64,000 nt of DNA from Brevibacillus centrosporus. GTDB taxonomy: Bacteria > Bacillota > Bacilli > Brevibacillales > Brevibacillaceae. Position 1 is the stretch's first letter; each line of letters starts with the position of its first letter. The stretch is from NCBI RefSeq assembly GCF_003710815.1, contig NZ_RHHP01000004.1, positions 1 through 64,000 of the forward strand. The letters run 5' to 3'. A program made the translations under genes and the position numbers. Below, one piece after another: positions 61,724-64,000 of this stretch. The notes below the pieces were generated by a model. It saw only the letters and a list, made by a program, of their open reading frames with translations. It was not told the DNA's origin and searched no databases.

Positions 61724-62920
61724 TCAGGCGGCTCTCTTTTGCAGACTTTCCTGTCTACCTTTGAGCGATAACCCGAAGCAGACTAAGAGAACCAGACAGG
61801 CGAGCGTATACGGGTAATTGATATCCAGATCGAACAAGAATCCAGCTACAATTGGTCCTACAATATTGCCCAGACTTGAGAAAGCCGAGTTAAGACCAGC
61901 TACATAGCCTTGTTGATCCTTGGCGAGCATGGACATTTGCGTGCTGACGGCCGGGCGCAAAATATCGATCGCCAGAAAGATAATGAACGTAACCGCAAAA
62001 ATCAACCAGAAGGTGTGGACGAAAAGGGTCAGCAAAATAAACACACCGGCAACCAGGAGACAAATCGAAATGACGCGCTTCTCTCCGAACTGCTGCAAAA
62101 TCCAGCTAAAAATCGTAACCTGGACCACCGCACCAGCAATGGAACCGAACGTAATGATAAAGGCAATATCTTTCGGTTCGAACCCAAACTTGTGATCGAC
62201 AAACAGTCCAAACACGGTTTCAAAGTTTGCCAATCCGAAAGTCATGACGAAAATAATGATCAGACTTAAGAAATACGGCTCTTTATAGGACTGCTTCAAT
62301 TGTTGCAGAAGACTGCTCCGCTGTGCTGCTGGAGCTGGTGAATCGTTGTCCTTTGCCGGATGAGATTCCGGAAGAATAAGCAAATTGATCAAAGCAGCGA
62401 CAACACCTGCGAGGGCAGCGGCATAAAATGGGGCGCGAATCCCAAATTCCGCAATATATCCCCCAATACCTGGGCCGATAATAAACCCGGTGGTAATCGC
62501 TGCGTTGATATAGCCCATTCCTGTTGCTCGTTCCTCATTGGTCGTGACATCCGCCGCATAGGCCATAACCGCAGGCATGATCAGCGCGGCACTAATACCG
62601 CCGAGAAGTCTGGAGAAAAACAGGAGCCATGTTGAGCTCGCGATTCCAAACATCCATTCCGAGAATGCAAAAATGAGCATCCCAATCACAATCATTTTCT
62701 TTCTGCCAAATTGATCGGACAGGCGCCCTGCAAGCGGAGAAAAGAGCAGCTGCGTCAACGAGAAAGCTGCTACCAAGAGCCCGATAATCCCACCAGTAAT
62801 ACCCAGGTTCTCCATAAACTTAGGCATAATCGGGATGACAAGGCCGATGCCGGTAAAAACTAAAAGCAGGTTAAACATCAGGATCAGCATAGCTCCCCGA
62901 TTTTTTAGTAACAGTGCCAT
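61724..62920 (-). CDS. MFS multidrug efflux transporter (NorA/TetA-like)
   Basis: A 398-residue, 12-segment MFS (DHA1) transporter: motif A GRLSDQFGRKK near residue 66, motif C GFIIGPGIGGYIAE near 140. DHA1 members export drugs or dyes. GGAGGAATAAAG precedes ATG. An operator-like element (62949-62966) matching that of the upstream tetR gene indicates repression by that TetR. Confidence 0.9.
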   Translation of the reverse strand: MALLLKNRGAMLILMFNLLLVFTGIGLVIPIMPKFMENLGITGGIIGLLVAAFSLTQLLFSPLAGRLSDQFGRKKMIVIGMLIFAFSEWMFGIASSTWLLFFSRLLGGISAALIMPAVMAYAADVTTNEERATGMGYINAAITTGFIIGPGIGGYIAEFGIRAPFYAAALAGVVAALINLLILPESHPAKDNDSPAPAAQRSSLLQQLKQSYKEPYFLSLIIIFVMTFGLANFETVFGLFVDHKFGFEPKDIAFIITFGSIAGAVVQVTIFSWILQQFGEKRVISICLLVAGVFILLTLFVHTFWLIFAVTFIIFLAIDILRPAVSTQMSMLAKDQQGYVAGLNSAFSSLGNIVGPIVAGFLFDLDINYPYTLACLVLLVCFGLSLKGRQESLQKRAA

Positions 62921-62948
62921 TCTTTATTCCTCCAGCTTCCAAACAAAA

Positions 62949-62966
62949 TACTGAATGTTTATTCTA
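62949..62966. promoter_or_regulatory. TetR operator-like site upstream of MFS gene
   Basis: TACTGAATGTTTATTCTA resembles the core of the large palindrome upstream of tetR (TACTGAACGTTCATTCAG), with the same spacing. It lies about 30 bases before the MFS start. Confidence 0.65.
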
Positions 62967-62987
62967 GATTCGTGTGTAAAAAAACGG

Positions 62988-63587
62988 CTAGCGGGACGGT
63001 TTGATAATACCATGCAAAAATACGTCCATAGCCATGCGGTAGGTCGCCAGTGCTTCCTCACCCTTCATTCCTCGCGTATGCTGTCCCAAGCCGTACATCA
63101 AACTATCCAGGATGATGGCAAGCCCTGTACCATTCATCTCCTTGAATTCACCTTTATCGATTCCTTTTTGCAGCAGCTGGTGATTAAAGTCGATATACCC
63201 CTGAACCATTTCGTTGATGCGCTCCTCCACATCGGTAGCTTTCTCCGAATTGTTGAAGAACTCATCGATAGCCTTCGTCAGCGGATGGTTCAATTGATCG
63301 ACCGCCAAATGCTCAGCCATGCCATACAATTTATCAGTCGTAGTCGGGTAGGACGATTCCTTTGCCAGCCAGGTCTCTTCCCATTCCCGGTTCCAGTCTT
63401 CAATAAGATGCAGGAATAGCCCTTCCTTGCTTTTGAAATGATAATAAATGTTTCCGGCGCTGCATCCTGTCGCTTTCACAATGTCTTCAATCGATGTTGC
63501 CTTATAGCCTTTTTGCACAAATAATCCTCTCGCGGCTTCCGCGATCTTCTTTTTTGTCTGCTCGGTTTGTTGCTTTTTTTTATTCAC
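62988..63587 (-). CDS. TetR family repressor
   Basis: 199 residues. The N-terminal TetR HTH (KKIAEAARGLFVQKGYKATSIEDIVKATGCSAGNIYYHFKSKEGLF) is followed by a helical ligand domain (AcrR/QacR-like). GTG start after AGGTGA. It is immediately upstream of the MFS gene, separated by about 67 bases with a second operator. It probably represses both. Confidence 0.92.
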   Translation of the reverse strand: MNKKKQQTEQTKKKIAEAARGLFVQKGYKATSIEDIVKATGCSAGNIYYHFKSKEGLFLHLIEDWNREWEETWLAKESSYPTTTDKLYGMAEHLAVDQLNHPLTKAIDEFFNNSEKATDVEERINEMVQGYIDFNHQLLQKGIDKGEFKEMNGTGLAIILDSLMYGLGQHTRGMKGEEALATYRMAMDVFLHGIIKPSR

Positions 63588-63636
63588 TTTCGCTTCACCT
63601 CACTCTACTGCGGACAGCTTATCCCAACCATTCACC

Positions 63637-63668
63637 GTATAATACTGAACGTTCATTCAGTATTATAC
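63637..63668. promoter_or_regulatory. Palindromic TetR operator
   Basis: Perfect 13-bp arms GTATAATACTGAA / TTCAGTATTATAC around the 6-base centre CGTTCA, 50 bases upstream of the tetR start. Size and position fit an autoregulatory operator. Confidence 0.75.
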
Positions 63669-63782
63669 GCAAGTATGGCCTCTTTACACAAGGTATAATT
63701 ACGTAAAGCCCACTCGCATCTTTGTGGTTCTGCTGGGAAATCTTGTGAGACGTCGATCCCAGCAAACCTGGCTTGGCGATAG

Positions 63783-63813
63783 AAAAATCCCTTAGGATGT
63801 CTCCCAAGGGACT
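63783..63813 (-). terminator. Terminator of the partial right-edge gene
   Basis: TCCCTTGGGAG / TCCTAAGGGA imperfect stem followed by TTTTTC on the minus strand. Confidence 0.7.
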
Positions 63814-63826
63814 CTTGCTTGCGCGC

Positions 63827-64000
63827 TTACTCTATCTGGCTGTCAGTCAAACACCCGGACAGTACTTTCCTCAGTCCTCTTTCCAATCCCGCCAGTTCCC
63901 CAGGCATAACGCCCACAGCGCCGATGCCACAGAGCACATTCCCCGATTCCTTTTGTCCTTCCTCATGATAGAAGGCAAAATCATCGCCCGCATCTGGAAA
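63827..64000 (-). CDS. Unknown protein, C-terminal 57 residues (partial)
   Basis: An open frame entering from the right edge and stopping at 63827: FPDAGDDFAFYHEEGQ, then NVLCGIGAVGVMPGELAGLERGLRKVLSG. No family is recognised. A terminator lies 14 bases after the stop, which supports a real gene end. Confidence 0.55.
   Translation of the reverse strand, partial: FPDAGDDFAFYHEEGQKESGNVLCGIGAVGVMPGELAGLERGLRKVLSGCLTDSQIE

Noticed and set aside
1..64000. CRISPR array, prophage or biosynthetic cluster
   Set aside because: No regularly spaced repeats, phage structural genes or NRPS/PKS modules are visible.

Overview
The window reads as the chromosome of a low-to-mid GC, spore-forming Firmicute, most likely Brevibacillus or a close Paenibacillaceae relative. 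The evidence is a ger-type germinant receptor operon, strong AGGAGG-type ribosome binding sites with many TTG and GTG starts, a cobalamin riboswitch of Bacillales type, a CodY-like box, and family-level resemblances throughout. No similarity search was run, so names rest on motifs and remembered family sequences.

Layout. 1-1.0 kb: two tRNAs reading off the left edge and two small proteins, one phospholipase A2-like. 1.0-8.0 kb: thiM, two unknown proteins, a YitT membrane protein, then a riboswitch-controlled cobalamin uptake and salvage operon (btuF-btuC-btuD-cobU). 8.1-19.9 kb: metabolic and regulatory genes (MBL hydrolase, APH kinase, PNPOx, two SDRs, permease, aldo/keto reductase, DinB, Mn pyrophosphatase, MarR, GNAT). 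19.9-33.3 kb: a stretch dense in broken genes, including a decayed gerA operon, two truncated genes meeting head to head (thiolase/FAH), and VOC, HIT, cupin, zinc-ribbon, AraC and siderophore-binding relics. Intact HU, a sigma-54 activator and a methionine gamma-lyase with a matching -24/-12 promoter sit among them. 33.3-39.2 kb: MFS exporter, SDR/permease pair, LytTR two-component system. 39.4-41.9 kb: hydantoinase A gene beside a second head-to-head truncated pair (DUF917/PucR).

42.8-57.4 kb is the most coherent system: about 13 co-directional genes behind one sigma-A promoter with a CodY-like box. They encode a dipeptide/oligopeptide ABC importer (DppE, B, C, D, F), the D-aminopeptidase DppA, an M81 peptidase, three serine beta-lactamase-fold hydrolases, an enolase-superfamily N-acylamino acid racemase with its GNAT partner, and an RpiR regulator. 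Together they suggest import and dismantling of D-amino-acid-containing peptides and D-to-L conversion of the products. 57.3-64 kb: an IS3 orfA relic, HAD hydrolase, small membrane and zinc-ribbon proteins, a TetR/MFS efflux pair with two matching operators, and a partial gene at the right edge.

An unusual property of the window is the number of genes that have lost internal or terminal segments (about 15 between 11.5 and 42 kb). Many lesions are deletions inside otherwise recognisable genes. This suggests active genome decay, or less likely assembly faults.
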